22,990 nucleotides of DNA from Candidatus Acetothermia bacterium (lineage in GTDB: Bacteria > Bipolaricaulota > Bipolaricaulia > RBG-16-55-9 > JANLFV01), in NCBI GenBank assembly GCA_028275195.1, contig JAPWVC010000008.1, positions 1 to 22,990 on the forward strand, written 5' to 3'. Made by a program: the position numbers and the translations under genes. Under the pieces are notes generated by a model. The model saw only the letters and a program-made list of their open reading frames with translations. It ran no database searches and was not told the origin of the DNA. This document shows positions 1-7,508 of this stretch, in pieces. Position 1 is the stretch's first letter; each line of letters starts with the position of its first letter.

Positions 1-408
1 CTGTTTCCGTTCCTGGATCTCCGCCAGGATCTCCTCCATCGGGCGGCCCTTAGCCAGCCCCTCCTCGACCTTGCTTAAGAGCATCTCCACCGGGATGCCT
101 TTCATGAGGGCATCGGCGACCGTGAGATAGACCTGCTCTCGGAGGGGGAGCGAGGCCCCGCTCCCGTTAACCCGCATGAGGAAGGAGAGGGCCCGCTCCG
201 GGGCGATGGCCCCCTCTTGGAAGGCCTTCTGGAAGGCTGCGATCAGGACGGCCTTCGTCTGGGCCGAGGCCTCGAGGTAAAGGTTGATGTAGTCGTAAAC
301 ATCCTGGGCCGTCACCTGGGCCTGCTCGGCCAGGGCCAGAACCCCCGCCGAGGCGGCCGAAGGGGCGAGGAGGGCGACCAGCAGGGCAAGACAAAGGCTC
401 TTCACCAT
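1..408 (-). CDS. Secreted protein of unknown function (C-terminus cut by window edge)
   Basis: An open frame of 136 codons runs off the left edge of the window, so the C-terminus is missing. Residues 1-21 look like a Sec signal peptide: a Lys near the N-terminus, a hydrophobic Leu/Ala core, then a small-residue cleavage site (SAASA). The mature part is alpha-helical in character. It carries loosely repeated segments such as EEGLAKGRPMEEIL near the end and ALMKGIPVEMLL before it. The start is the ATG at 408-406; a GTG at 405 is equally compatible with the purine-rich sequence upstream (gaggtgaggga). It lies 13 bases downstream of the CBM48 membrane protein and reads the same way, so it is probably the third gene of the sigma-factor operon. 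No family is recognised with confidence. An exported location is inferred from the signal peptide only. Confidence 0.7.
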   Translation of the reverse strand, partial: MVKSLCLALLVALLAPSAASAGVLALAEQAQVTAQDVYDYINLYLEASAQTKAVLIAAFQKAFQEGAIAPERALSFLMRVNGSGASLPLREQVYLTVADALMKGIPVEMLLSKVEEGLAKGRPMEEILAEIQERKQ

Positions 409-421
409 CTCCCTCACCTCG

Positions 422-943
422 CTAGACATAGATCACCGAGTTGTATTGGTTCCCGTAGGTCTTGACATACTCGTCCGCTCTGGGGTCTGGGACCCATTTC
501 TTCCCATCGATCTTGAAGGCATATTCATACCGTCCGGGCTTGAGGTCGAGCCTGATGGTCCAGATCCCGTCCTTCCCTCGCTTGAGAGGCGTATCGGTCC
601 AGCCGTTGAAGTCCCCGGCGATGGTCACGCTCTGGGCCTCAGGGTAAGCCACGACGAACCAGACCCCCTTCCCGCCCCCGAGGGAGGGCCCGCCGAGCCC
701 CATCCCGAGGAAGAGGCCGATGATGAGGAAGACCGCGGCGGTCGTGACCAGTGCGAGCGCGGGGCGCCGTCTCACCGGGATGAGGAGCGGCTCCAGGACC
801 TTAGTCCAGCGGCCGCGGCGGAGGGCCCGCTCCGCCAGGGCATCTAAAACCCGCTCTTCCAGCCCCTCCAGCCGCTGGAGGTGGCTCTCGACCCCCTGCT
901 TCAGGCCCTCACGAAGATATTCCTCGAACTTCTCCTCATTCAT
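422..943 (-). CDS. Membrane protein with C-terminal glycogen-binding (CBM48/AMPK-type) domain, putative anti-sigma factor
   Basis: The 173-residue protein has three parts. Residues 1-55 form a charged helical cytoplasmic segment. One transmembrane helix follows at about 60-82 (LALVTTAAVFLIIGLFLGMG). The C-terminal domain, about 93-173, resembles the CBM48/isoamylase-N early-set domain, with the hallmark VTIAGDFNGW, then DGIWTIRLDLKPGRYEYAF and VPDPRADEY. Its start codon overlaps the end of the ECF sigma gene by 8 bases. Single-pass proteins in that position are commonly anti-sigma factors, so I infer a membrane-held regulator whose extracytoplasmic domain may bind carbohydrate. No zinc-binding HxxxCxxC motif is visible in the N-terminal part, so it is not a classical zinc-containing anti-sigma factor. 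The domain call is firm; the regulatory role is inferred from gene position and topology. Confidence 0.75.
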   Translation of the reverse strand: MNEEKFEEYLREGLKQGVESHLQRLEGLEERVLDALAERALRRGRWTKVLEPLLIPVRRRPALALVTTAAVFLIIGLFLGMGLGGPSLGGGKGVWFVVAYPEAQSVTIAGDFNGWTDTPLKRGKDGIWTIRLDLKPGRYEYAFKIDGKKWVPDPRADEYVKTYGNQYNSVIYV

Positions 944-1496
944 AGCCTCTGACCCCCTTCCGCTCCAAGATCTTCTTCAGCTCGGCCTTACCCCGGTGGA
1001 GATGGGTCTTGACCGTCCCTTCGGGCAGGCCGAGGATCTGGGCGATCTCCTGGTAGTCCAGCTCGCTATAGTAGCGGAGGACAAGCGGAGCGCGATACTT
1101 GAAGTCCAGCTCACTTAGGGCCTCCTTGATCAGCCGTCCCCGCTCGGCCTCCACTGCCGCCATTGCGGGATCGGCCCCCCCGGGGACCTGGGTCTCGTCC
1201 TCCAGCCTCGAGGTGAACCGCTCCTGTCGGAGCCGGTTCTTGCAGATGTTGCTGACGATGGTGAAGATCCAGGTGGAGAACCTCCTTCGGAGGTCATACC
1301 TCCGGAGGTTCTCATAGGCTCGGATGAAGGCATCCTGCGTGGCGTCCTCAGCGTCGGCCGGGTTCCCCAGGATCCCCAGGGCGATCCCGAATACCGCTCG
1401 TTTATAGCGTGTCACCATCTCTCCCCATGCTTCCAGGTCTCCGGCTAGAGCTTGTTGGAGCAACTCTAGCTCGTCCATCTGACTCTTCGCCGGCAT
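936..1496 (-). CDS. ECF-type RNA polymerase sigma factor
   Basis: This 186-residue sigma-70 family protein of the ECF group has only regions 2 and 4. Region 2 covers roughly residues 24-90, with the core-binding motif DAEDATQDAFIRAY at about 48-61 and the promoter-melting stretch FSTWIFTIVSNICKNRLR after it. Region 4 covers roughly 125-180, with the helix-turn-helix YQEIAQILGLPEGTVKTHLH. I chose the ATG at 1496 rather than the GTG at 1502, because the strong Shine-Dalgarno (ggggaggt) is well spaced from the ATG and almost touches the GTG. It overlaps the downstream CBM48 membrane protein by 8 bases, the usual sigma/anti-sigma arrangement. Its target genes cannot be read from this window. Confidence 0.93.
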   Translation of the reverse strand: MPAKSQMDELELLQQALAGDLEAWGEMVTRYKRAVFGIALGILGNPADAEDATQDAFIRAYENLRRYDLRRRFSTWIFTIVSNICKNRLRQERFTSRLEDETQVPGGADPAMAAVEAERGRLIKEALSELDFKYRAPLVLRYYSELDYQEIAQILGLPEGTVKTHLHRGKAELKKILERKGVRGYE

Positions 1497-1528
1497 ATAC
1501 ACCTCCCCTCTCCGCGGGTTTCGCCCCC

Positions 1529-1534
1529 ATCATA
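1529..1534 (-). promoter_or_regulatory. Candidate -10 element (TATGAT) for the sigma-factor operon, with adjacent 10-bp palindrome
   Basis: TATGAT reads on the minus strand 33 bases before the sigma start codon and is preceded by TGG, close to an extended -10. No good TTGACA lies 16-18 bases further upstream. Instead a perfect 10-bp palindrome, GGAGCGCTCC at 1550-1559, occupies that position and might be an operator. Both assignments rest on sequence pattern alone. Confidence 0.35.
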
Positions 1535-1640
1535 CCATCCTGGCCGGGAGGAGCGCTCCCCCCATTCCATCCTGATTCGCCTATGCCTGAGCCGAGGCCA
1601 AGGCCGAGCGGGCCAGGAGGGAGGAAGGGGTGAAGGGGAG

Positions 1641-1670
1641 TTGCCTCTTCCGTGCTCCTCCCGTTATATT
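1641..1670 (+). promoter_or_regulatory. Candidate sigma-A-type promoter of lspA-tmk
   Basis: TTGCCT at 1641-1646 and TATATT at 1665-1670 are separated by 18 bases and match the housekeeping -35/-10 pattern. The -10 box ends only 9 bases before the lspA ATG at 1680. Transcription would therefore start about 2-3 bases upstream of the start codon, giving a leaderless or nearly leaderless mRNA of the kind common in Deinococcus-Thermus. The rest of 1497-1679, the divergent spacer, holds nothing else that I can assign. Confidence 0.5.
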
Positions 1671-1679
1671 GGAAGCAGG

Positions 1680-2120
1680 ATGATTTACCTCCTCTGGATC
1701 GCGGGGGTCCTGGCCCTCGACCAGGCGACGAAGCTCCTCGCGCTCGCGCAGCTCGAGCCCTACAAGAAGGTCGAGGTGATCGACCACCTCCTTTACCTCA
1801 CCTTGACGCGGAACCCCGGCGGGGCCTTCGGGATCCTCAGGGACCATGGGCTTCTAGTGATGGTCATCACCGCCGCCATCAGCCTCGGGCTCCTGGGAGC
1901 CCTCCTCTTCACCAGGCTCCGAGACGGCCGATTCAAGCTGGGGCTAGCGATCATTGCCGGGGGAGCGCTGGGGAACCTCCTCGACCGGGCCCGTCTCGGC
2001 TATGTGGTCGACTTCATCGACCTCCGGTTCTGGACCGTCTTCAACCTCGCGGATGTAGCGATCGTCGCCGGGACGGTCCTCATCTTCTGGCATCTCCTCC
2101 GGAGGGCCAGGCCGTGCTGA
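1680..2120 (+). CDS. lspA: Lipoprotein signal peptidase (signal peptidase II)
   Basis: LspA is the inner-membrane aspartyl protease that cleaves prolipoprotein signal peptides at the lipobox. The 146-residue protein has four hydrophobic segments, at about residues 1-18, 58-78, 86-101 and 121-140. The family blocks are present: DQATK at 14-18, TRNPGGAFGIL at 43-53, GGALGNLLDR at 94-103, and the catalytic aspartates in VVDFIDL (D111) and FNLADVAI (D125). I prefer the ATG at 1680. An upstream in-frame TTG at 1641 would add 13 polar residues that are unlike the family and would fall inside the proposed promoter. The gene overlaps tmk by 7 bases, so the two are probably co-transcribed. Confidence 0.96.
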   Translation: MIYLLWIAGVLALDQATKLLALAQLEPYKKVEVIDHLLYLTLTRNPGGAFGILRDHGLLVMVITAAISLGLLGALLFTRLRDGRFKLGLAIIAGGALGNLLDRARLGYVVDFIDLRFWTVFNLADVAIVAGTVLIFWHLLRRARPC

Positions 2121-2755
2121 TCGCGATCGAGGGGCTCGACGGGAGCGGGAAGACGACCCAGGCCCGGCTCCTCGCGGAATACCTCCGCAAGAGAGGGAAA
2201 GATGTGCTGCTCGTGGAGGAGCCGGGGACCACCCCGACAGGGAAGGCGATCCGAGCGATCCTCCTCGATCATGGTCGGGAAATCTTGCCCCTCGCAGAGC
2301 TCCTCTTGTATGAGGCCTCGCGGGCCCAACTGGTCCGGGAGGTACTCGAGCCGGCCCTGGCGGCGGGAAAGATCGTGGTAGCCGATCGGTTCGCCTTGTC
2401 ATCTTTGGCCTATCAGGGCTACGGCCGGGGGCTCCCTCTTGAACTGGTCCAGGAGCTGAATGCGATTGCTACCGGGGGCTTAGAGCCGGACCTGACGATC
2501 CTCCTGGACATCTCCCCGGAGGAGGGCCTCCGCCGGAAGGTTCAGCCCGCAAGCCGCGGGGAAGCGGGGGTTCGACCTACGACATTCCTCGACCGCCTCG
2601 AAGAGAGCGGGCTCGAGTTCCTCCGCCGGGTCCGGGAAGGCTACCTAAAGGCCGTGCCCCCGCCGCCTCGAGGCCGAGTCCTCGATGCCCATCTCAGCCA
2701 GGAGGAGGTCTTCCGCCAGATCGTGGAGATCGTAGAGCTGGCTCTGGCGTTGTAA
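2114..2755 (+). CDS. tmk: Thymidylate kinase
   Basis: Thymidylate kinase phosphorylates dTMP to dTDP with ATP in the cytoplasm. The 213-residue protein begins VLIAIEG and has the P-loop GLDGSGKTT at residues 7-15. It also has the substrate-binding block DRFALSSLAYQGYGRGL (family DRYxxSSxAYQG) and LDISPEEGLRR in the LID/base-binding half. A Gly/Arg-containing lid segment (ASRGEAGVRPTTFLDR) follows. The start is the GTG at 2114, preceded by GGAGG at 2101-2105 and overlapping the lspA stop. The frame stays open far upstream to 1652, but that extension translates out of frame through lspA and is not part of the protein. The following 99 bases (2756-2854) hold no gene and no convincing terminator. 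Confidence 0.95.
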   Translation: MLIAIEGLDGSGKTTQARLLAEYLRKRGKDVLLVEEPGTTPTGKAIRAILLDHGREILPLAELLLYEASRAQLVREVLEPALAAGKIVVADRFALSSLAYQGYGRGLPLELVQELNAIATGGLEPDLTILLDISPEEGLRRKVQPASRGEAGVRPTTFLDRLEESGLEFLRRVREGYLKAVPPPPRGRVLDAHLSQEEVFRQIVEIVELALAL

Positions 2756-2854
2756 AAGATCCTAAGCCAGCTTAATTCAACGCTTTCCCGGCCCGAATTC
2801 ACCCCCTCGCCCGATCCACTAGCCTTGCCCCTCTTGCAAGACTGTTAATCAGCG

Positions 2855-3901
2855 ATGAGCGGTCAGGCATCGGTCTTGCCGGGGATCTCGGGCCGAGTAG
2901 GTCGGGCCTACCGCCACCGGCTTGAGGAGGGCTTGCGGGGCCTCATCGGGGGAGGGGGGTCTTGGGCCCTTCTCCAACGGATGGCTTCTTACCATCTTGG
3001 CTTCGAGGACGAGGCGGGGGCGAGGCTCGCGGGCTATCCCGGAAAGCTCCTCCGGCCCTCCCTCCTGCTCTTCGTCTGCGAGGCCCTCGGGGGCGAGCCA
3101 GAAGCCGCTCTTCCGGCAGCGCTAGCGCTGGAATTGGTCCATACCTTCTCCCTGGCACATGACGATATTCAAGACCGAGATGAGGAGCGGCATGGGAGGC
3201 CGACGGCCTGGCGGCTCTTCGGCCCGGCCCAGGCGATTAATCTGGGGGACGGGCTCCGCGAGCTAGGGGCCCTGGCCCTATTCGAGCTGGAAAGGCGCTT
3301 CCCCCCGGAGGTGGTCTTAAGGGCTTCAAAGATCCTCACCCGAGCGACTCTGGAGATGATCGAGGGCCAAGCCCTCGACCTCGCCCTGGAGGAGAAGGTC
3401 GAGGTCACCCTCGAAGAGTATGAGGCGATGGCCCTGCGGAAGACCGGGGCCTTGCTCGGGGCTGCACTCGAGCTCGGGGCCCTCCTCGCCGGCGCGGATG
3501 ATAAGCTCGAGCCATTCAGGAGCTTCGGCTGTGCGCTCGGGCTGGCCTTCCAGGGCCGGGACGACATTCTCGGGATCTGGGGCGAGCGGGCCCGGATGGG
3601 GAAGGCGCCGAAGGGCGATCTCTTGCGGAAGAAGAAGTCCCTCCCGATCGTCCTGGCCCTGGAGCGGGAAGGGCACGGAGGCCCGCTCCACGAGCTCTAC
3701 CGCCGGGAGGAGCTCGCCGAGGCCGATCTCCCGAGGCTCATCGACCTCCTCGAGGGGCTCGATGCCCGCACGGAGGCCGAGGCTCAGGTCGAGCAATACA
3801 GCCATCGGGCCCTAGCGAAACTTGGGGGGCTTGCGCTCCCGGATTGGGCGAGGACGGAGCTGGAGGGTTTAGTTCGCTTCCTGGCGATGAGGGAGTATTG
3901 A
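2855..3901 (+). CDS. Isoprenyl diphosphate synthase (FPP/GGPP synthase type)
   Basis: This trans-prenyltransferase condenses IPP with allylic diphosphates; here it most likely supplies FPP for squalene and hopanoid synthesis. The 348-residue protein has GKLLRP at 63-68 and the first aspartate-rich motif DDIQD at 103-107, followed by ERHGRPT. The second motif region, FQGRDDILGIWG, begins near residue 232 and is followed by GKAPKGDLLRKKKSLP. The second motif reads DDILG rather than DDxxD, a variant I recall from actinobacterial polyprenyl synthases, so activity is still plausible. A Phe at the fifth position before the first motif fits a short C15-C20 product. The ATG at 2855 has no clear Shine-Dalgarno. 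It is the first gene of the hopanoid operon and its stop lies one base before hpnH. Exact chain length is not decidable from sequence. Confidence 0.9.
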   Translation: MSGQASVLPGISGRVGRAYRHRLEEGLRGLIGGGGSWALLQRMASYHLGFEDEAGARLAGYPGKLLRPSLLLFVCEALGGEPEAALPAALALELVHTFSLAHDDIQDRDEERHGRPTAWRLFGPAQAINLGDGLRELGALALFELERRFPPEVVLRASKILTRATLEMIEGQALDLALEEKVEVTLEEYEAMALRKTGALLGAALELGALLAGADDKLEPFRSFGCALGLAFQGRDDILGIWGERARMGKAPKGDLLRKKKSLPIVLALEREGHGGPLHELYRREELAEADLPRLIDLLEGLDARTEAEAQVEQYSHRALAKLGGLALPDWARTELEGLVRFLAMREY

Positions 3902-3902
3902 C

Positions 3903-4901
3903 ATGAGCAGGCCGAGGGAACTAGATCGGCGGTTAGCCAGCTACCTGCTGAAGAACCTCCTTCTGGGGCGGAGGCGGTTCCCCTTGGTGACGATCCTCGA
4001 GCCGCTCGAGGCCTGCAACCTCGCCTGCCCCGGCTGCGGCCGGGTCCGGGAATACAAGGCCATCTGGGAGAAGCGCCTCTCGATCGAGGAGGCGGTCGGG
4101 GCCGCTGAGGAGGCCGGCGCGCCCGTGGTCTCCATCGCCGGTGGGGAGCCGCTCCTCCACCCGAAGATCGATGAGCTCGTGGCCGAGCTGACCAGACGAG
4201 GATACTTCGTCTACTTATGCACCAACGGCCTACTCCTCAAGGAGTCGTTAAGAAGATTCCGCCCCTCGGAGCGGCTGGCGTTCGTGGTCCATCTCGACGG
4301 GATGGAGGAGGGCCACGACCGCTCGGTCGGGCGAAAAGGGGTTTTCAAGGCCGCGTTCGCCGGGCTTGAGGCGGCCCTCCGGGCCGGCTTCCGGGTCACC
4401 ACCAACACCACAATCTACAAGGGGAGCGATGTCGAGGACCTCCACCGCCTCTTCCGGACCCTCACGGAGATGGGCGTGGAGGGGCTGATGGTCTCCCCGG
4501 GCTACGCTTACGAGACGGCCTCAGAACGGGAGCGGTTCCTCGCGCGAGAGGAGGCGATCGGAGTCTTCCGGAGGATCCTCGAGCCGGGGAACGGCTTCCG
4601 GTTCTACAACAATCCCCTCTACCTGGAGTTCCTCCGCGGCGAGCGGACCTACGACTGCGCCGCCTGGGGGACCCCGACCTACACGCCCTTAGGCTGGCGG
4701 AAGCCGTGCTACATCCTGGCCGACGAGCATGTGAGCTCAGTTCGGGAGCTCTTCGAGGAGGGGCTCTGGGAGCGGTTCGGGCCGGGCCGAGACCCCCGCT
4801 GCGCGGACTGCATGATGCACTCCGGGTTCGAGCCGGCCGCGATCTTCGGGGCGATCCGCCGCCCCTGGGAGCTCCTGGCCTTGGCTCGGAAGGGAGGATG
4901 A
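3903..4901 (+). CDS. hpnH: Adenosyl-hopane transferase HpnH (radical SAM)
   Basis: HpnH is the radical SAM enzyme that joins 5'-deoxyadenosine to a C30 hopene to make adenosylhopane, the first C35 hopanoid. The 332-residue protein carries the cluster motif CNLACPGCG, with C38, C42 and C45 ligating the 4Fe-4S cluster, and the SAM-binding GGEPLLHP shortly after. The family signatures VVHLDGMEEGHD and MVSPGYAYE are also present. A C-terminal cysteine-containing region (GWRKPCYILAD and later CADCMMHSGFE) is typical of HpnH. It follows the prenyl synthase by one base and its TGA is one base from the hpnG ATG. The identification is supported independently by hpnG and the cyclase downstream. Confidence 0.95.
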   Translation: MSRPRELDRRLASYLLKNLLLGRRRFPLVTILEPLEACNLACPGCGRVREYKAIWEKRLSIEEAVGAAEEAGAPVVSIAGGEPLLHPKIDELVAELTRRGYFVYLCTNGLLLKESLRRFRPSERLAFVVHLDGMEEGHDRSVGRKGVFKAAFAGLEAALRAGFRVTTNTTIYKGSDVEDLHRLFRTLTEMGVEGLMVSPGYAYETASERERFLAREEAIGVFRRILEPGNGFRFYNNPLYLEFLRGERTYDCAAWGTPTYTPLGWRKPCYILADEHVSSVRELFEEGLWERFGPGRDPRCADCMMHSGFEPAAIFGAIRRPWELLALARKGG

Positions 4902-4902
4902 G

Positions 4903-5601
4903 ATGATCCTAATCACGGCGGCCTTGGAGTGCGAGCTTCGGCCCTTCCGGAGGCTCGCTCCCTCTGATGTTGCCCTCCTTCCGACCGGGATCGGGAGAGG
5001 AGCGGTCGAGCGGGCCCTCTCGGCCTTCCTAGCGGAGCATCGGCCTCAGATTGAGCTTCTCATCTCCTGCGGCTTTGCTGGGGGGCTCGTCCCGGGCTTG
5101 AGGCCGGGCGAGCTCGTCCTGGCCGAGCGGCTCCTTTGGGCCGGCCGGGAGATCAAGGTCGAGAGGGAGCTCCTTCTCCAAGCTTCCCAGGCCCTCGAGC
5201 CCCTTGAGGCCCGGCACGGGCCGATCCTCACCGTCACCGAGCCGATAAGAGATGTCGAGGAGAAGGCAAGGTTGGGCCGAGACTCCGGGGCCCTAGCGGC
5301 CGAGATGGAGGCCTTCTGGGCCGCCAAGATTGCGCAAGATCACAGGGTTCCATTCCTAGCGGTCAAGGCGGTCTTGGACCCCCTCGAGCGGCCGCTGCCG
5401 GAGTTCGTCACGGCCGTAGGCTTGGGAGGGGAGCTGTCAGTGAAGGCCATCCGCTCGCTCTTGAGCCGGCCTTGGCAGCTTCAGGAGGTCCCTCGGCTGG
5501 CCGGGGCGGCCCGGCTCGCGGCCGGCCGATTGGCCCGGGCCTTGGCGGCCCTGGTGAGCGCCTTCGCTAGGGCTTCTGAGGTGGAGGAAGCGAGATGCTG
5601 A
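4903..5601 (+). CDS. hpnG: Hopanoid-associated nucleosidase/phosphorylase HpnG
   Basis: HpnG belongs to the nucleoside phosphorylase fold (PNP/MTA nucleosidase superfamily) and removes adenine from adenosylhopane, the product of HpnH. The 232-residue protein starts MILITAALECELRPF and has PTGIGRGAVERAL, the glycine-rich SCGFAGGLVPGLRPGELVLA, and the nucleoside-binding EMEAFWAA in place of the superfamily EME/DME block. The late segment AVLDPLERPLPEF matches the region that normally holds the catalytic Asp. The Ala-rich tail (about 195-232) is typical of hopanoid-associated members. The gene is sandwiched between hpnH and the cyclase, overlapping the latter by 7 bases, which strongly supports the function. 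Confidence 0.9.
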   Translation: MILITAALECELRPFRRLAPSDVALLPTGIGRGAVERALSAFLAEHRPQIELLISCGFAGGLVPGLRPGELVLAERLLWAGREIKVERELLLQASQALEPLEARHGPILTVTEPIRDVEEKARLGRDSGALAAEMEAFWAAKIAQDHRVPFLAVKAVLDPLERPLPEFVTAVGLGGELSVKAIRSLLSRPWQLQEVPRLAGAARLAAGRLARALAALVSAFARASEVEEARC

Positions 5602-7508
5602 AGACGGAGCAAGTCTCGCTTACAGCGCTGGACCGGGCGATCGAGCAGGCGAAGGAGCGCCTCTTGAGCCTCCAATACCCCGAGGGGTTCTGGTGGGGCG
5701 AGCTGGAGAGCAATGTCACTATCACCGCCGAATACCTCTTTCTGGCCCACTTCCTCGGGATAAGGGACGAGGACCGCCGGCGGAAGATCGCCAATTACCT
5801 TCTGGAGCAGCAGCGGGAGGACGGGACCTGGGCGAACTGGTTCGACGGGCCGGGGGACCTCTCCACCACGATCGAGGCCTACTTCGCGCTGAAGCTCGCG
5901 GGAGTGGACCCCCGATCACCGGAGATGGGGAAGGCCCGAGAGTTCATCTTGAGGGAGGGCGGGGTCCCGAAAGCCCGGATCTTCACCAAGCTCTGGCTCG
6001 CCCTCTTCGGCCAGTGGCGCTGGGAGGACCTCCCGGCGATGCCCCCGGAGCTGGTCCTCCTCCCAACATGGTTCCCCGTGAACATCTATGAGTTCGCCTC
6101 CTGGGCGAGGGGGACGATCCTCCCCTTGACGATCGTCCTAGCGCTCCGGCCGACCGTCTCGATCCCGGAAGATGCTAAGCTCGATGAGCTATACCCTCAG
6201 CCGCGGCGGAGGAGCTACCCCCTCCCGAGGAGGCCGGGCCTCTGGGGGAGCCTCTTCTTCGGGCTCGATCGGGCCCTCAGGCTCCATGAGCGGTTCCCCT
6301 GGAAGCCGCTCCGCGCCCGCGCGCTCAAGCGGGCCGAGGAATGGATCGTCGCACACCAGGAGGCGGATGGCTCCTGGGGCGGGATCCAGCCGCCGTGGGT
6401 CTACTCCCTGATCGCCCTCAAGGCGCTAGGCTACGGGTTGGACCATCCCGTGATCCAGAAGGGGCTAAGGGGGTTTGAGAGCTTCGCCATCGAAGGGGAG
6501 GAGACTTGGCGACTCCAGGCCTGCCTCTCCCCCGTCTGGGACACCGCCCTGGCGGTCTTGGCCCTCCTTGAGGCCGGGCTAGAGCCGGACCATCCGGCCC
6601 TCCTCCGGGCCGGGAGATGGCTGTTAAAGGAGCAAATTCTGGATAGCGGCGGGGATTGGCAAATTAAAGTCGAGCGAAGCTTGCCAGGTGGCTGGGCCTT
6701 CGAGTTCGAGAACGACCTCTACCCCGACACCGACGACACTGCCATCGTGATGCTCGCGCTCCTGGGGATAGCCCTCCCCGAGGACCAGCGCCGGGAGGCG
6801 CTCGCCCGCGGGCTAGAGTGGCTCCTGGCGATGCAGAGCAAAAACGGCGGCTGGGGGGCCTTCGATAAGGACAATACCAAGCTCTTCCTGGCCCGGATCC
6901 CGTTCGCCGACTTCGGGGCTCTCCTCGACCCCCCGAGCGTGGATGTCACCGCCCACATCCTCGAGCTGTTGGGCCGACTGGGCTACGACAGGAGCTCCAG
7001 GCCAGTCCGCCGGGCGCTGGCCTACATCAGAAGGGAGCAGGAGCCCGACGGCCCCTGGTTCGGCCGCTGGGGCGTGAACTACATCTACGGGACCGGGGCA
7101 GTCCTCCCGGCCCTCGAGGCCATCGGGGAAGAGATGAGTAAGCCCTACATCCGCCGGGCCGTCGCGTGGCTGATCGCCCACCAGAACGGGGACGGCGGCT
7201 GGGGCGAGACCCCCGCGAGCTACAGAGATCCGAGCTTGCGGGGCCAGGGGCCCTCGACCCCCTCCCAGACCGCTTGGGCTATCTTAGGTTTGCTCGCCGC
7301 TGGGGAGGTCGAGAACGAAGCGACTAAGCACGGGATCGAGTATTTAATCCGAACCCAGCAGGAGGATGGCTCCTGGGAGGAGCCCTACTTCACCGGGACC
7401 GGCTTCCCTGGCGACTTCATGATCAACTACCACCTCTACCGGTTGTATTTCCCGCTCATGGCCTTAGGACGTTACCGCCGAAGGCTAAAGGAAGGGAGAG
7501 CTGAGTGA
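5595..7508 (+). CDS. shc: Squalene-hopene cyclase
   Basis: SHC is the monotopic membrane cyclase that turns squalene into hopene/hopanol in one protonation-triggered cascade. The 637-residue length matches bacterial SHCs. The catalytic DxDD motif is DTDD at residues 378-381 (LYPDTDDTA). Several QW repeats stabilise the double alpha-barrel, for example QREDGTW, QEADGSWGG, QSKNGGWGAFD, QNGDGGWGE and QQEDGSWEE. The C-terminal block GTGFPGDFMINYHLYR is the family ending. The ATG at 5595 has ggagg about 8 bases upstream and lies inside the end of hpnG. The stop TGA shares its last base with the ispH ATG (TGATG). All visible key residues are intact. Confidence 0.97.
   Translation: MLKTEQVSLTALDRAIEQAKERLLSLQYPEGFWWGELESNVTITAEYLFLAHFLGIRDEDRRRKIANYLLEQQREDGTWANWFDGPGDLSTTIEAYFALKLAGVDPRSPEMGKAREFILREGGVPKARIFTKLWLALFGQWRWEDLPAMPPELVLLPTWFPVNIYEFASWARGTILPLTIVLALRPTVSIPEDAKLDELYPQPRRRSYPLPRRPGLWGSLFFGLDRALRLHERFPWKPLRARALKRAEEWIVAHQEADGSWGGIQPPWVYSLIALKALGYGLDHPVIQKGLRGFESFAIEGEETWRLQACLSPVWDTALAVLALLEAGLEPDHPALLRAGRWLLKEQILDSGGDWQIKVERSLPGGWAFEFENDLYPDTDDTAIVMLALLGIALPEDQRREALARGLEWLLAMQSKNGGWGAFDKDNTKLFLARIPFADFGALLDPPSVDVTAHILELLGRLGYDRSSRPVRRALAYIRREQEPDGPWFGRWGVNYIYGTGAVLPALEAIGEEMSKPYIRRAVAWLIAHQNGDGGWGETPASYRDPSLRGQGPSTPSQTAWAILGLLAAGEVENEATKHGIEYLIRTQQEDGSWEEPYFTGTGFPGDFMINYHLYRLYFPLMALGRYRRRLKEGRAE

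Noticed and set aside
1652..2113. Open frame upstream of tmk in the same phase, making a 367-residue ORF
   Set aside because: It reads through lspA in a different frame and gives low-complexity Arg/Pro-rich sequence. The conserved tmk start is the GTG at 2114 with a good Shine-Dalgarno.
2756..2854. Terminator or promoter between tmk and the prenyl synthase
   Set aside because: The short palindrome TAAGC-CA-GCTTA has a two-base loop and no T-run. No convincing -35/-10 pair with correct spacing was found.
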